Origin: Macrolepiota albuminosa
Taxonomy: Eukaryota; Basidiomycota; Agaricomycetes; Agaricales; Agaricaceae
Assembly: GCA_027475525.1 (NCBI GenBank)
Contig: JAMWFC010000033.1
Location: forward strand, 124,001 to 188,000
DNA: 64,000 nucleotides
Direction: 5' to 3'
A program made the translations under genes and the position numbers. Below the pieces are notes generated by a model. It was not told the origin of the DNA and searched no databases. It saw only the letters and a program-made list of their open reading frames with translations. Below, piece by piece: positions 44,550 through 55,850 of the stretch (the stretch's first letter is position 1; every line of letters begins with the position of its first letter).

Positions 44550-45062
44550 ATGCCTAATTTGGTAGCCTCCCCAAACAACAGTTTCCAAGTCCTCGACAAA
44601 ATGACACGCGCAGCAACCCACCGTAACTTTCTGAGCAATTCTACAGAGAAACTCATTCAAGAGGCTCTTAGAGACCTGAAAAATGGTTTATCTATAAATG
44701 GCACAAAGGCTGACTTACAGGATCATATCGAGGCTAAGTTCACTGAGGATGAAGATTTGAAGAGTAAACTACAATTTGTTGGTTTATTTCGTCGCAAACG
44801 CACTGCTCCTGAAGATTCAAGTCTGGATCACGGCACACCACTACAACGTCGTCGACTTGACCCGTCCAATACTCCTTCTTCATCTGATTTCCCTCCGACT
44901 CATTCCTCTGCAACTTCGACTCAAATTAATCCCATCCCCGTTGATCATCGTGCTCAGGATCTGAGTCTACAGGCTGGTCCTTCTACACATCAGGGACTTT
45001 ATTCCTACCCCATAGATAGAACATATTACACTGGTGCATACTATTATAACTTTCCTCAGTAA
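44550..45062 (+). CDS. Small hypothetical protein with a SAP-like segment
   Basis: 170 codons, single exon. The open frame begins without an obvious context choice; an in-frame ATG lies near 44550 and another (MTRAATHRN) near 44601. Residues about 35-70 (LIQEALRDLKNGLSINGTKA then DLQDHIEAKF) follow the helix-extended-helix spacing of SAP DNA-binding motifs (L...GL...GTK..L...I). The remainder is Ser/Pro-rich with a basic FRRKRTAP cluster and a Tyr-rich C-terminus (TYYTGAYYYNFPQ). A nuclear DNA-binding role is possible, but the assignment is tentative. Confidence 0.45.
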   Translation: MPNLVASPNNSFQVLDKMTRAATHRNFLSNSTEKLIQEALRDLKNGLSINGTKADLQDHIEAKFTEDEDLKSKLQFVGLFRRKRTAPEDSSLDHGTPLQRRRLDPSNTPSSSDFPPTHSSATSTQINPIPVDHRAQDLSLQAGPSTHQGLYSYPIDRTYYTGAYYYNFPQ

Positions 45063-45769
45063 TATATCTCAAACTAAAAAGCCAAACGAACCTTATTGCG
45101 AGCCTTTGCGTGAATGAGCCGATTGTGAGCGGAGTCAGGATTTGAGATGTGACCATGCGTGACCGGCGGTTGCATATCTACGTACTTTTGGTATGTCGTG
45201 CTCGGCCATTGGCCGACGAAGTTTCCTCTCAAGTTTTTCGCAAATAAAAAATGTAGACCTTGAGATTGGATGTTCTTCTAGTTGATACGAAAAAATAAAG
45301 GTCATCAGCTGAAGGGACGGAGCTACAGAAAATCATTTGTTCAAAAGTTGCATATCTCGTCCACGGCACAGTACTAGTTGCAGTTTGTTTGAGCATATAT
45401 GTCACAATTCTTGCAACAAGTCCAAAAACCAAGAAATCTCCTAAAACATATGTCATGTTCTCCTTTCATTTCTTTTTTTGTTACTTCTCTATTCTATAAA
45501 TCATTTTTTTGATTTCACAAGTATCATAGTTTCAGAACTTCCTATTCATTTTCTCCTAATTACTACATATAAAAACCCATGTAATCGTCTACATTTGTTG
45601 TACAATTAACACAGTTGTTCCTCTCTTGTAACTCGTTCTCTCTTGTTCTGAGTTCTTCAAATTCCTGAACTGGTTTCTCTGACAATGTATTGGTTGCTTG
45701 GGTAGAGACATTGTCATAGACAGTGCTACTCCAAAAGTGAGTTGGACAGGAATCATTATACTAGGCAAC
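45063..45769. other. No gene recognised
   Basis: AT-rich, pyrimidine-rich on the plus strand from 45450. Ends exactly where homology to the composite element begins. Confidence 0.4.
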
Positions 45770-46833
45770 TTTTACGGCGCTTCTACAGAGGCTGATCTTG
45801 GTCTGTCTCTCCACCTAGCTGACCTCGGTGACAACACTTTACCACTGTGGGCTACAGCCCTTTTGTCCCCAACTTTTCTGCCGCTAATGGTGATCAGGCT
45901 GCTCTCAATTTGGAATCTAAGCACCTCCTACTCCATCTTCTCTCTCGAGGCAAGATTGGAGCCTCATTGGATGCCCTTGATGTGAATCTTGTGGGTGAAT
46001 GGCTCATAAGCGTTTCTCGCGTCTGGAGAGAGCTCTTTCATATATGTTCCGGACCTCCCGCTCGTGGTACTGAAATTGCACGCTTCCAGACCTCCAACAC
46101 CGTTTTATCTCGACGGCACCTTTCTGTCCAGAAGAACATACTGTCGATAAGAGGCACAAACAATCCTGAAGTGGTTGTAATCACGACGAACTACCACAAG
46201 AGTGGTGCCAATACAGGTGCAGAAAAAGCAAACGTAAAAGTGCTTACCGATGCTTTGTCTCGCATTCTTATTATCCTCCTGCGCATTGTCCGGCCGATTG
46301 AAATGCTTTTTGTCTGCAGATTTTTCGCCAGCAAGGCTTGTCATGCAGATGTTTTCAGGACATACAACCAGAGCCTATACACATCGCATGGCACCGCATG
46401 GACAAGTGACGACTTGTCAAAGTGTCTGCAAGAATGGTTTCAAAGGAGGTTTAGAGTACCCGTTGGGTTTAGAATTTTTCGTCACATATCCATCTTATTT
46501 GAGCGCCTATATCATCGCGAGGAAGACAAGCGCAAATATGGTTCTCGAGGCCTGAGAATATCTGCAGAGGAGGGGACTGGCCATTCTCAACGGGTCGGCG
46601 AGATGAACTATGCCAGAACCCAAGAAGACTATGTGCTCGCCTACTCTGACCAGCTCAGAGCGTTCATGGTCAGCCAAAGCTTACATGAGCGCCTTGGTTT
46701 TGGCACGACAGAGGGGGATGAGATGGTAGAGGCTGGCAAGCGGCAGAGTCTCCCCGATATCCCGCCAACGCCGGCAGGCATCAGGCGTCGTCACCAACAG
46801 AAGAAGGTGCTCCAGGATAAGGCACTGCAATAG
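45770..46833 (+). pseudogene. C-terminal fragment of the YR-like protein gene
   Basis: Nearly identical to 7418-8490 but lacking all zinc-finger exons. A 4-bp deletion near 45835 shifts the frame, and a 9-bp in-frame deletion lies near 46040. From 45847 the frame is open to the end, keeping the YR-like residues (PPARGTE, NYHKSG, FRIFRHIS, GTGHSQ, EMNYAR). KGG is changed to KSG beside the candidate Lys. Without upstream exons or a start it is a pseudogene. Confidence 0.82.
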
Positions 46834-47632
46834 CCTAGTTCAGTATTAGTATTGGATTACTAGTATTGTATATAACTCGTTGGCTGGGAGTCGACCCGCA
46901 CAATTACTATCTTGCTTCAAAGTAATAATAACTCCTCACAGCAATCAGTTTCTTGGTGTTTCTCCAGCATGGTTGCTGGTATAGTGTTATGACTGTCGAT
47001 CCTTTGAAGGAAGATTAAAATGATGGCTCATCAATCTGACCTGCTTCAAGCCGATTCCGAGGTTTATGGAGATTAAAACGGTGGTTTTCGGCACGAATCG
47101 TAGCTCGTCTATAATATATGGGACGACGCCTGGAACTGACCAAGAACCTTCCTTTTAGGGTAACGAGCTGCGCCGCGTGCCTTCGGCACGCAGCTGGCGC
47201 ACCGATGATTGGATTATATAAGCAGGTGCACCGATGGTTGGATTATATAAGCAGGTGCACCGATGGTTGGATTATATAAGCAGGTGCACCGATGATTGTT
47301 GATGACGTGATGATCACAACCAAATTTCACAATCATGGCTCTAGATTATATCAGATTTTCTTTGTCTGGCCACGTTAAGGTGTCTTGTCAACTCTGCCAA
47401 CAGTGAAGAACTGAATAAGTAATGCTGCAGGGTAAGCACATCTTTTTTTCTCATGTGAAATGCACAAGGCGCTGCATACTCGAGCCCGGGAATACTGTGC
47501 CAAGTGTCATTTCCATGATCCCAACATCGGAGGATTTTGATTTCTTTCGACGGGTACAGCTTCATTCTTTCCATCAGTTCACATACAACTAATGGGCTTC
47601 AGACACACTCTCAAAAGGTTTATTCACCATGG
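46834..47632 (+). promoter_or_regulatory. TET upstream region of copy 3, with rearranged promoter
   Basis: 46834-47085 matches the arm. 47090-47195 is unrelated and contains a perfect hairpin, GCGTGCC-TTC-GGCACGC (47175-47191), inside a longer imperfect stem. 47198-47293 has three TATA units of the arm type. The block 47334-47500 is the arm sequence with several small changes, present once instead of twice. Confidence 0.65.
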
Positions 47633-49436
47633 ATGGGTCCAGTTATATATGCGTCATCCAACTTCAACTTAGAAGCCGCTCTTTCCTCATCAGTCGAGAA
47701 GGCAGTTGATGAATTTTGGCTGTCGAATTCTGTGTTTGGAGACTCTCCGCTCAGTTCCCCAGCACCATCAGCACCCAATTCCCCTGCTCTTTCTCGATGC
47801 TCTTCACCCATTCCATCACATTTCGAGACTTCAGAGATGTCCACCGTCATGCCCACTGTCGCACCTACTGTCGTGCCCACCATCATGCCCACTGTCGCAC
47901 CTACTGTCGTGCCCACCATCATGCCCACTGTCGCACCTACTGTCGTGCCCACCATCATACCCACTGTCGCACCTACTGTCGTGCCCACCATCATGCCTGC
48001 CGGCACGCCTACTGTTGTGCCCACCGTCATGCCTACTGTCACGCCTACCGTCGTGCCCACTGTCACACCTGCCGTTATGCCCACCGTCATGCCCTCTGTT
48101 CCTCTGCCTGGAAAGCCGTCAATACTCTTGAATGACACTCCACTGCCTCCCATAGTACGTGTGGTCGAGGAGAGCAGAAGTCGTGGCAAGAAAAGACGAA
48201 TGAAAGAGCAGAGTCATAGGAATCGTAAAGGCAAGCGCCAGGCACAGAAGAATGAGGGAGGCTATGGATATTACACAAGTAGGCCATCTATCATTCGCAA
48301 ATATGTAGAAAAATATGGTAAACACGGGATACAAACGGATTTTGATATGGGGGATGCCACGACAGCCTCGTCTGGCTTTGTGGGCAAGCGCCGCATGTTT
48401 ACAAGGAGGAATACAACCCTTGAAGAGCTCATGAGGAAGACCACCAATCTTCGCGTCATTCCATGGGATGGGAGGTAATAAACTTTTATTACATTAGCCA
48501 TTTTCTCTGATCCTCAACAGAACTCCAACTCCCATTGTCGATCGGAACGGCCGTATCATTGCTCTACTCGCTGGCCAGCCAGATGATGAAGCTTGGCCTG
48601 AACTTCATCAAGAGGCTGCGCGTCTGCTGGAAGAGAGCCGTGCTGACCTCAGCCACCTTCCTGCCAAATATAGTCAACATAGGCGGGGTAACTACACTAC
48701 TGTTTCCTCAGGCGTTTCCCATGGAGGAGGACAGCAGAGGCCTTCTCTTTTCAAGCAAAGTAAGGCGACTGCTGCGGTGCTCATGAGGTTGAATTCAAGC
48801 AGGCCCTTCCATCGTTTGGCTGGATTTGCTTCATGTTTGTCGCCTCATATGCTTCTAACACAGCCCAGCTAACGTTTCTTTCCAGCGGTATTCTGTACAT
48901 GGGCTCCGAAGCTTTACGCATACTATGTGGACTGCCTATCTACGATCCTTTCGGATTCTGACCCACGTCTTTGCCGAAATTTTCCCAACAGCATTTTCCC
49001 ATCAGCTACATATAATTTTGGCCCTGCTACTGTTTGTTTCCCACACACCGATTCAGCCAACCTACCTTTTGGATGGTGTTCTGTCACGGCATTGGGAAAT
49101 TATGATCCAAAGCAGGGTGGGCATCTTGTTCTATGGGAGTGCGAGCTGATCATTGAGTTTCCACCTGGCTCCACGATATTTATACCATCGGCTGTTATTG
49201 CACATCAAAATCTTTGTATTGGCAAGGGTGAAACTCGATATTCCTTCACACAGTATGCAGCTGGCGGTTTGTTTCGTTGGGCTGAGCATGGCTGTAAAAA
49301 AAATGATGAATTTTTTGCTAGTTTGACGCCAGAAATCCGTCGAGAGGAAGCAGAGAAGGAGAAACAGCGTTGGATGAAGGGACTTGATTTATATTCAAAT
49401 GTTGCAGATTTAAATTGCACTGGTCCTTGTATTTAG
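47633..49436 (+). CDS. TET/JBP-type 2-oxoglutarate/Fe(II) dioxygenase, third copy
   Basis: Exons 47633-48474, 48521-48834 and 48886-49436 give 568 residues, colinear with the copy at 9717-11520 (constant offset of 37916 bp). All catalytic residues are kept: HTD, AHQN His and GETRYSF Arg. Differences I can see in the protein are confined to the extreme C-terminus (DLNCTGPCI against DINCNGPCV). Four 12-residue repeats are present. Retention of an open frame while the neighbouring YR gene is broken suggests recent copying or selection; I cannot tell which. Confidence 0.87.
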
Positions 49437-49559
49437 AATATATGTACCAATGACATTTTACTGAGTATATCTTGAATCACCGTTGCTATGTGGCAGTGAG
49501 ATCGAGACCGGTTCTTCAATTCACTGGCAACCATACTACATACCAATCTCAGCCACCAA

Positions 49560-50440
49560 TTGAGAGGATAGAGTAACGACATATGACAAAGAGTAAGTGT
49601 ACTTGAGTAACCGGGAAGTAACCGACGCCACCGCCACGACGGATGGCTGGGAGTCTCTTTCTACACTTCCGTGAAGAGGTTGAATATGTAGGGCGCCGAA
49701 CGTGAGGATAACGTCCGCCTAGCCACTCAAAGCCTAGGAGGGGCCAATCCTCCTGGCACACGAGGATGTGTCGGAAGGCTGACTCTAGGTCGAATTTCAG
49801 CATCAGGGAGCCCTGTCCTGATGCCAAGAGATCGCGTCTGGCGTGCTCCACCATGTCGTATTCAATGGAGGCTTTGTCGTCCTGTATCCCGCCGTTGACG
49901 GAAGATCCTTCGGGCCAGAGAGATGGTGGATGCGGCGCACCTTGGAAGATCGCTTGGGCGTCACGGCCCCAATTACCCCCCTAGCTGCCCATGGACATAG
50001 ATACTTCTAAACTCTGAGGACTAGAAGAAACCGAGCTAGTGGATGACGATGAACGTTTACCCGAAAACGAGGAGGATTGACGCTCGAGAGTTCCTTGGGT
50101 AGACTTGCCCCGTCCTATAGTTTTCTCGCTCTGGAACCTCTCGACAATTCCCTCCCCATCCCAAAACCCCACCCCAATACCGATCCCCGTGCCAACGCTC
50201 TCCTCGATGACAGGAAACCTTGTGTCCTGTCTATTAATACACTACTCAACATCGAGCGATTACGATGATCGCTTATTTGTTGCGCAACTCCTTACAGGCT
50301 TCTACAGCCTACTCAGACTGAGGGAGCTGACGCAACCGGACGATATAAATCTGCAGGACGACAGAAAGGAGACAAGAATCGTCACCATGGCTCTCCACTC
50401 AAGCTCAGAAGCAATCAGATCAGTATAACAACCCACCGCC
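49560..50440. mobile_element. DIRS/Ngaro-like retroelement fragments (RT minus, YR plus)
   Basis: On the minus strand 49990-49680 encodes an RT start with GGIQDDKASIEYDMV and LMLKFDLESAFRHILV (RT motif A), ending in a broken frame. On the plus strand 50210-50430 encodes FVAQLLTGFYSLLRLRELT, like the segment around the first catalytic Arg of basidiomycete YR retroelements. The two pieces are in opposite orientation and both truncated. Confidence 0.65.
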
Positions 50441-50829
50441 TCTCCGCCTCCTCAAGCTACCATCAAAGCGTTCTCGTTTCAAATTTAGCTGAATACAGAT
50501 CTCGGTAAGATCAGGTCCAAGCAATTTCATCGCTCACACCAGTCAGCAGGAAGAATTATAGAGTGTTCGCGCCATATGGTTCTCTCACGGTAGCACTTCA
50601 GACAACGTCTGGAAAGCCTAGGGTGTCTCAGAAAGGGGTGAATCGAACACGCTTTGATCTCCCACCCACCCGCCCGTAATCGCGGCTGACCCACCTCTCT
50701 TTTTTCAGTCAGGTGCATTTGTTGTCTTGGAAAGTCGCTAGCGCAACGGTTTGGAGCAACCCGCGACGGGTCTCATCCAAATCAGTGTAGTCATCGAGTC
50801 GATAGTATAATATTTGTACAACACCAGCG
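50441..50829. other. No gene recognised
   Basis: Short frames only. Probably the remnant of retroelement flank. Confidence 0.35.
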
Positions 50830-51091
50830 TTACTTGCAACGAGCGTCGAAGTCAAAGACCGTATGATTTTGGTGCTGCTGACGATCAGGAATGTTACTGC
50901 GCCTGTTAAGAATTAATTCGAGGTAGTACTTGGAATTTGAAGTGAAGTGATCTAAGTGAAATTGAGGAGAGGAAATTTGCTGATACGTTTTCAGAGCGAT
51001 TGGCGAGAAAGAAATTATGATTTCATGAGTCCTAGCAAGTTCTCGAGTGCCGGTTTCCCCCTCCTGAGAGAGAGGGGCCGAAAAACTCAAG

Positions 51092-51796
51092 CTAACTACG
51101 AGGGGACTGAAGTTGGAAAAGAGTAGTCTGGATAGGTAGAATGTAATAAAATGGAATAGGGTCATCTTCGAGATACAGCTTGTACGAGTCACTGCGCCAC
51201 CTGCAGAGGAGCTGAATCTCGTCATCTGAATAGCCGGCCACTGCGGCTGCTGAGGCGGCTCCTCGTCTGAAGCTGTGGCCAGCGTAGGGGGTTGATGCCG
51301 GCGAGGGACAGCGCTTCACTGACTGTTTTGACAAAGACAGTGTAGGTGAGGGCGCTTCCATCTGCCTGCTCGAAAGGGGGGGCCTCCTCGCGTGCCAGCT
51401 CTCTGTACATGGCTTTGAGGGCTGTGATGGGGCAGGTGCGATGCCCCGGTGCTGCAACTGACCAAAATACTGACCACCTGATGGAAATGGTCGGTTTTGG
51501 AGGCTTGGAGAGAGAGTCAGTCGTGCATGGGTGGCCGTTTCGAAGTTGGGCAGGAACTGTATCGACTTGCGAGAGAAGTTAAGACTCGCGCTGAACTTAC
51601 CGCCCTTTCCAACTGTGAATTCCCAGCTGTGCAGGAGACCTGAGTAGGCAAGGCGGTGTATAGAGGTATGGCCGAGGATGATGCCTGGTTTGAGCTGAGA
51701 CAGGAGAGCGTCGAGGATTGGGAGGGTAATTGGCTGCACTGGTCGGCGATCGCGCTCGCCATGGTAGCACTTGATTCCCCGGATGATGCGCTGCAC
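51092..51796 (-). pseudogene. DIRS-like tyrosine recombinase with first catalytic Arg replaced
   Basis: RRPVQPITLPILDALLSQL and LAYSGLLHSWEFTVGKGG mark the N-terminal side of the catalytic domain. The plus-strand relative at 54919 has LLRCGEF where this one has LLHSWEF, so the first catalytic Arg is His here. The distal motifs AGHSFRRGAASAAAVAGYSD and LLCRWRSDSYKLYLE (H-x-x-R, Tyr) are present. A frame change occurs in the middle (51560-51340). Together these suggest an inactive enzyme. Confidence 0.75.
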
Positions 51797-51868
51797 GAGG
51801 GGGGATCCGACGGCAGAGAAGGGAGGTCAGCATCGACGTGGGGGGAACGTACTGAGGACAAGTATGCT

Positions 51869-53098
51869 TTAATTATTTTGGGTTGGACACGGCCGCGAGG
51901 CTTGCAACCCAGGAGAGGATGGCTGGCTGAGGGGCAAGCAGGATTGAGCCGTCAGGGTTGTATAGATTGTTGAGCTGTACATGCAAGATAAATTGCCGCT
52001 GACCTGTTGAATATGTGTGTCGAGTGCTTGCGGCGAGGCCATGCCAAAGGTAGAATGCAACTGTTTGCGGGTGGTGCCGATTTTGCTCGTACCATCAAGC
52101 TGGAGGCGCTTCGAGGTGGGTTTCTGATCGAGCCAAGGGCCGATTTCGAACATGCGGGAGAATGAAAAACGGGAAGCAGCATCAGCAATAGAATTCTCAG
52201 TAGAAGGAAGCCGCTCAGAAGAAAAAGAAAAGTCAAGGCGGCAGGTAAATGCCATCAAGTGCTTGACGAACTTCATTGTGGGCGCAGACCGGGTTGAGAC
52301 GTTGCGGATAGCATTGAAGACGGCATTGTTATCGACATGGAAGATGATGCGTGATCCTCTGAAGGAGTCCCCCCAGCACAAGATTGCATATATGACGGCA
52401 AACATTTCCTTCACTTGAATGTGCTCATTCCGGAGGCGGCGAGGGCAACGCGCTGCAAACCATTCAGTTCCGAGGTAGCCACCTAGGCCCTTTGCGCCAC
52501 TGGCATCCGTATAGACATCAATCCTCTTTCGGGCTGGGGCAAAGAAGCGAATGCCGTTCCAGTCTGGGGCGACCGAGCTCCACCAGAGCAGATCCTGGTG
52601 TGCGGCTTTGGGGATGTGGTGGGCTGCAAAGGGCATGGGGAATGTGGCAGCAAAATCATACAGGCTGCGTAGAAAAGCACGAGACATAGGGATGACTTGT
52701 GATGTGAACTGGAGGAAGCCGGTGAGCTCCTCCAACTCGTGTCGAGTGCAGCGGCGCCTGGCTGCCCAAGAGGACGTGAGTTCACGGAGGTAGGCAAGCT
52801 TGTCGATGGGGAGGCGGACTTCCATAGTGATAGAGTCAATCTCCAAGCCTGGGAATTCAATGGTCGTCGCGGGCCCAAAAGTCTTTGACGGCTGGAACGT
52901 GAGCCCGAGTTGGGCTCCGAGGCTGAGGGACTGATTGACGAGGGCAGGAGGAGCGGAAGGAGAGAATATGCTCAGAAAGTCGTCAAGGTAATGGTGAATG
53001 CGTGCAGGGATGTTGCGTGCTAAAATCCAATGCACAGCTTCCGCAAAGAGATTAAATATGTATGGAGCAGAGCGTACACGGAGTGTTGGACTTTGGAC
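51869..53098 (-). pseudogene. DIRS-like RT (C-terminal part) and RNase H
   Basis: From the truncated edge: RSAPYIFNLFAEAVHWIL and HHYLDDFLSIF (RT catalytic DD), PSKTFGPATTIEFPGLEID, then RNase H with DVYTDASGAKGLGGYLG (Asp), HIQVKEMFAVIYAIL (Glu) and IIFHVDNNAVFNAI (Asp), and SIADAASRFSF. The frame stays open for about 410 codons. The RT start is missing, so the gene is not complete even though the RNase H residues are kept. Confidence 0.8.
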
Positions 53099-53100
53099 AA

Positions 53101-54540
53101 TCACACAGACACTCACTCAGGGCTCAGTCACTTACACTGGACTGAGGGGTACGTCGTATCATAAACTAGAAATATTGCAAAGACTGACTATACCGTAGAG
53201 TAAACTAATACGTGTTCTTAGGTACAGTCAAATATAGTCACTTACACTGTACTGAAGGAGTAAACTAATACGTGTTCTTAGGTCTGTTTTCTAACAGGTT
53301 ATGGGCATATCGTCGACTACTTCTTGAGAAAGTACTCGATACCAGACCTTTGACAGCTACTTTTTTTCGATCAGATTTGGTCATATCACATCTCGCGCCG
53401 CGTCGCGTACCTCGTTTCTTTGTCTGCGCGTCGCATACCTCGTCTCTTTGTCCGCTACCTTTTGTCTCTTCACATCTCTCGTCCTCGCGTCTCTACTCGC
53501 CATGGCTCCAGTATCACCCTCTTCAGTCTTGCCCACTGATGCCTCCAACCCCTCCGTTCCTGAGCGCATTATACGTCACAGATGGGAAGGACCCAAATAT
53601 GCTCGCGCTGATGGGAACTTCACTCAATGGACCGATAAGCTCAAGGATGCGCTCATCCTCAATGGCATCTACGCCTATGTCTTCGACACCATCTCTCCTC
53701 GGCCCGGCGCCGATCTTGAGCCTCGCGCACATGCCAACTGGGGGTTGAACGACAGGCTTGCCATTTCTGCCTTAGATGACGCAGAGCACCGTGATCTCAT
53801 TACAGACCAGGGTGCGGCCAAGTGTTTTGCTGACCTCAAGGCACGCGCACAGCGGGAAGGACCGATTAAGCAGATCGCTTTACTACAGGAAGCGTTGTCA
53901 ACGTACTGCTCCACCAATGAACCCTTACCAGTTACGGCTGGCCGAATCACCGACACTGTGAAACGTGCCTTCGACATCGGGACAATCGACAGGGACCTGT
54001 TTACCTGCATTGCGCTGCTCAACAGTCTAAACGACCCGAGTTTTGAATCCCTGCAGAACTCTGTATCGACGCTTATTAGCAGAAGCACCCAGAGCTCCCC
54101 ATGTGACCCTACCGATATCCGCATACTCATGGAGAATGCCCAGAATATACTCAACGCAAAAGCCAAGTCTAATCAGGCAACGGCATTTAGCGCAAGAGGG
54201 GGTGGACGACCAACAGATCTACCCGGACACAACCACGGTCCTGGGGCGACATGTTGCGAGAACTGCTTCTCACTCAAAAAGCCCTGCCGAGGCCACACCA
54301 AGGCTTTCTGCGTTCGAAAGGGAGGAGGCATGGCTGGAAAAACGGTAGCTGAAGCACAAGAAGCCAAAAATGCGAAAGGAAAACCTGACTCACAAACCAG
54401 CAACTCATCCACTGGTGCCGCTGCTCCTGCTAAGTCATTCGTTGCTGTGACTGGGTTGGATGGGAAGTTATGGTACGTCAATCCTACTCAACTCGGTCAA
54501 CTCCCTGCAGCACAAGACGTACTTACTCAACCGGCCAACG
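53101..54540 (+). mobile_element. Second copia element, fragment (LTR end, PBS, Gag)
   Basis: 53101-53295 looks like the 3' part of an LTR. It has two copies of GTAAACTAATACGTGTTCTT and ends CTAACA, followed at 53298 by the same GGTTATGGGC primer-binding-type sequence as the complete copia. Gag follows. The Pol region is absent, and DIRS sequence begins near 54540-54600. Confidence 0.7.
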
Positions 54541-54692
54541 GCAATTTATCCTCCACATCCAGCTTAACAACCTCTACAACCCCGAAGGATCGATCCTACC
54601 TGCATTCGAGTCCGCTATCCTGTCGTGGGTCGCGAGCCTTGGCAGCTGGGTTTAGCCTAAGACCATCAAAGCGTACGCTCCCTCCACGTTGA
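53502..54692 (+). pseudogene. Copia Gag fused to unrelated C-terminus
   Basis: ATG 53502 starts MAPVSPSSVLPTDAS. The UBN2-type Gag core (KQIALLQEALSTYCSTNEPL, SLNDPSFESLQNSVSTLI) and the zinc-like CCENCFSLKKPCRGHTKAFC with GGGMAGKTVAEAQ match the complete copia Gag at 43530-42600 in layout. After about residue 345 the frame runs on into sequence derived from the neighbouring DIRS fragment, out of its coding frame, and stops at 54692. It is a relic, or possibly a free-standing Gag-like frame. Confidence 0.7.
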
Positions 54693-55850
54693 TGCCAACC
54701 TTTCCTTCGCGGCCATCGAATCACCACTCGTCCAACGGTTCATCAGAGGCGTTAAACGCTACCACGGCGAGCGCGACCGACGCCCAGTCCAGCCGATCAC
54801 ACTTCCTCCTCACCGTCCTCTTGGCTCAACTCAATCCAGGCGTCACCCCGGTGACACCGTCATCCACGCCGCATGCTGCCTCGCGTACTCTGGCCTCCTC
54901 AGATGCGGCGAATTCACGGTGGGGAAAGGTGGTAAATTCAACGCCAGTCTTAACCTCACACGAAATTCAGTGCAATTCCTCCCCGACGCCACGCACGCCA
55001 GGCTCTCACTCCCAGCGTCAAAAACTGACCCGTTCAGGAAAGGCGTCACGATTACCTTGACAGCAGCGCCAGGACGACCAACCTGCCCCATCGACGCGCT
55101 AAAGAGGCTCTTCAACGAGCTCCCCCGAGACGGGAACGAGCCACTTTTCGAGCAGCCGGATGGCAAGGCACTGTCACACCCCTTCTTTGTCGGCGCCATC
55201 CGCAAAACTCTCTCAAAGGCCGGTATCAACCCCCACCTCTATGCGGGTCACAGCTTCAGGCGTGGAGCATCATCGGCAGCAGCCGCGGCCGGTTACTCCG
55301 ACTATGAGATACAGTTGCTAGGACGCTGGCGCAGCGACTCCTATAAACTATATATCGAGAACGACCCAGCACGAATCCTTCACCTATCCTACCTTCTCCA
55401 TATGGCCTCCACTCACCTCATCCCATACGAACCTCCGGCTCTCCGGGACTATACTGCCTTGGCTTGAGCTTTCGGCCCCCCCTCTCTCGGGAGGGGTATC
55501 CAGTGCTCGAGAATTCTTCAGGACTCAAGAAATCGAATTTCTTTCCTGCAACACACGCATTCCTGACTAAGCCTTTTCAATTCATCATTATTCCTTCAAC
55601 TCAGCTTTATCCTTTTATTCTCTAGCGTCGGCTCACCTCCTCTCAACTGCCTCGAATTAACTACTACTCACTCCACCCAGACTGGTACTTTGTAGTTAGC
55701 TTGAGTTTCGGCCTCTTTCAGGCGGTTTACTCGAGAACTTTCGGGCTCAAATAATGCAATTTCTTCTCGCCAACACAGACACCGACCTGTCTAAACGCGA
55801 ACCCCATCTCAAACAACCTCCAATACACCCAGAGACCAGGTGTAACAGCC
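54541..55850 (+). mobile_element. DIRS/Ngaro-like YR fragment, plus strand
   Basis: From about 54545 the plus strand reads NLYNPEGSILPAF-like YR N-terminal sequence, then the catalytic domain to 55467. The tail 55468-55770 contains repeated elements also seen, inverted, at 50880-51100 (CGAGAATTCTTCAGGACTCA, TTCGGCC), which are probably terminal repeats of the retroelement. Confidence 0.7.
54919..55467 (+). pseudogene. DIRS-like tyrosine recombinase catalytic domain
   Basis: The frame GKGGKFNASLNLTRNSVQFL to the end covers most of the catalytic domain. Just upstream, LAYSGLLRCGEFTV supplies the first catalytic Arg. AGHSFRRGASSAAAAAGYSD gives the H-x-x-R box, and LLGRWRSDSYKLYIEND gives the Trp/Tyr motif. 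All visible YR residues are kept, but no RT or RNase H precedes it, so it is an orphan fragment. Confidence 0.75.

Larger units (their letters stand above)
45770..49559 (+). mobile_element. 5'-truncated second copy of the YR-TET element half
   Basis: Homology to 7418-11594 starts at TTTACGGCGCTTCT (45770) and runs through the end of the YR-like gene, the spacer and the whole TET gene. It ends with the arm terminus GGCAACCATACTACATACC and CTCAGCCACCAAT at 49526-49560. The right terminus is therefore uninterrupted here, which confirms what the LINE and MITE displaced at 11595-17037. About 240 bp of the spacer (47090-47340) has been replaced by unrelated sequence and three TATA units. Confidence 0.88.
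50830..53100 (-). mobile_element. DIRS/Ngaro-like YR retroelement, 5'-truncated
   Basis: Minus-strand order is RT end, RNase H, YR, then a 3' region (51090-50880) with GCTTGAGTTTTTCGGCC and a CTCTCTCTCAGGAG-type stretch, which is partly repeated after the other YR copy at 55462-55770. Its RT start is cut off near 53100 by copia LTR-like sequence. Confidence 0.8.
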
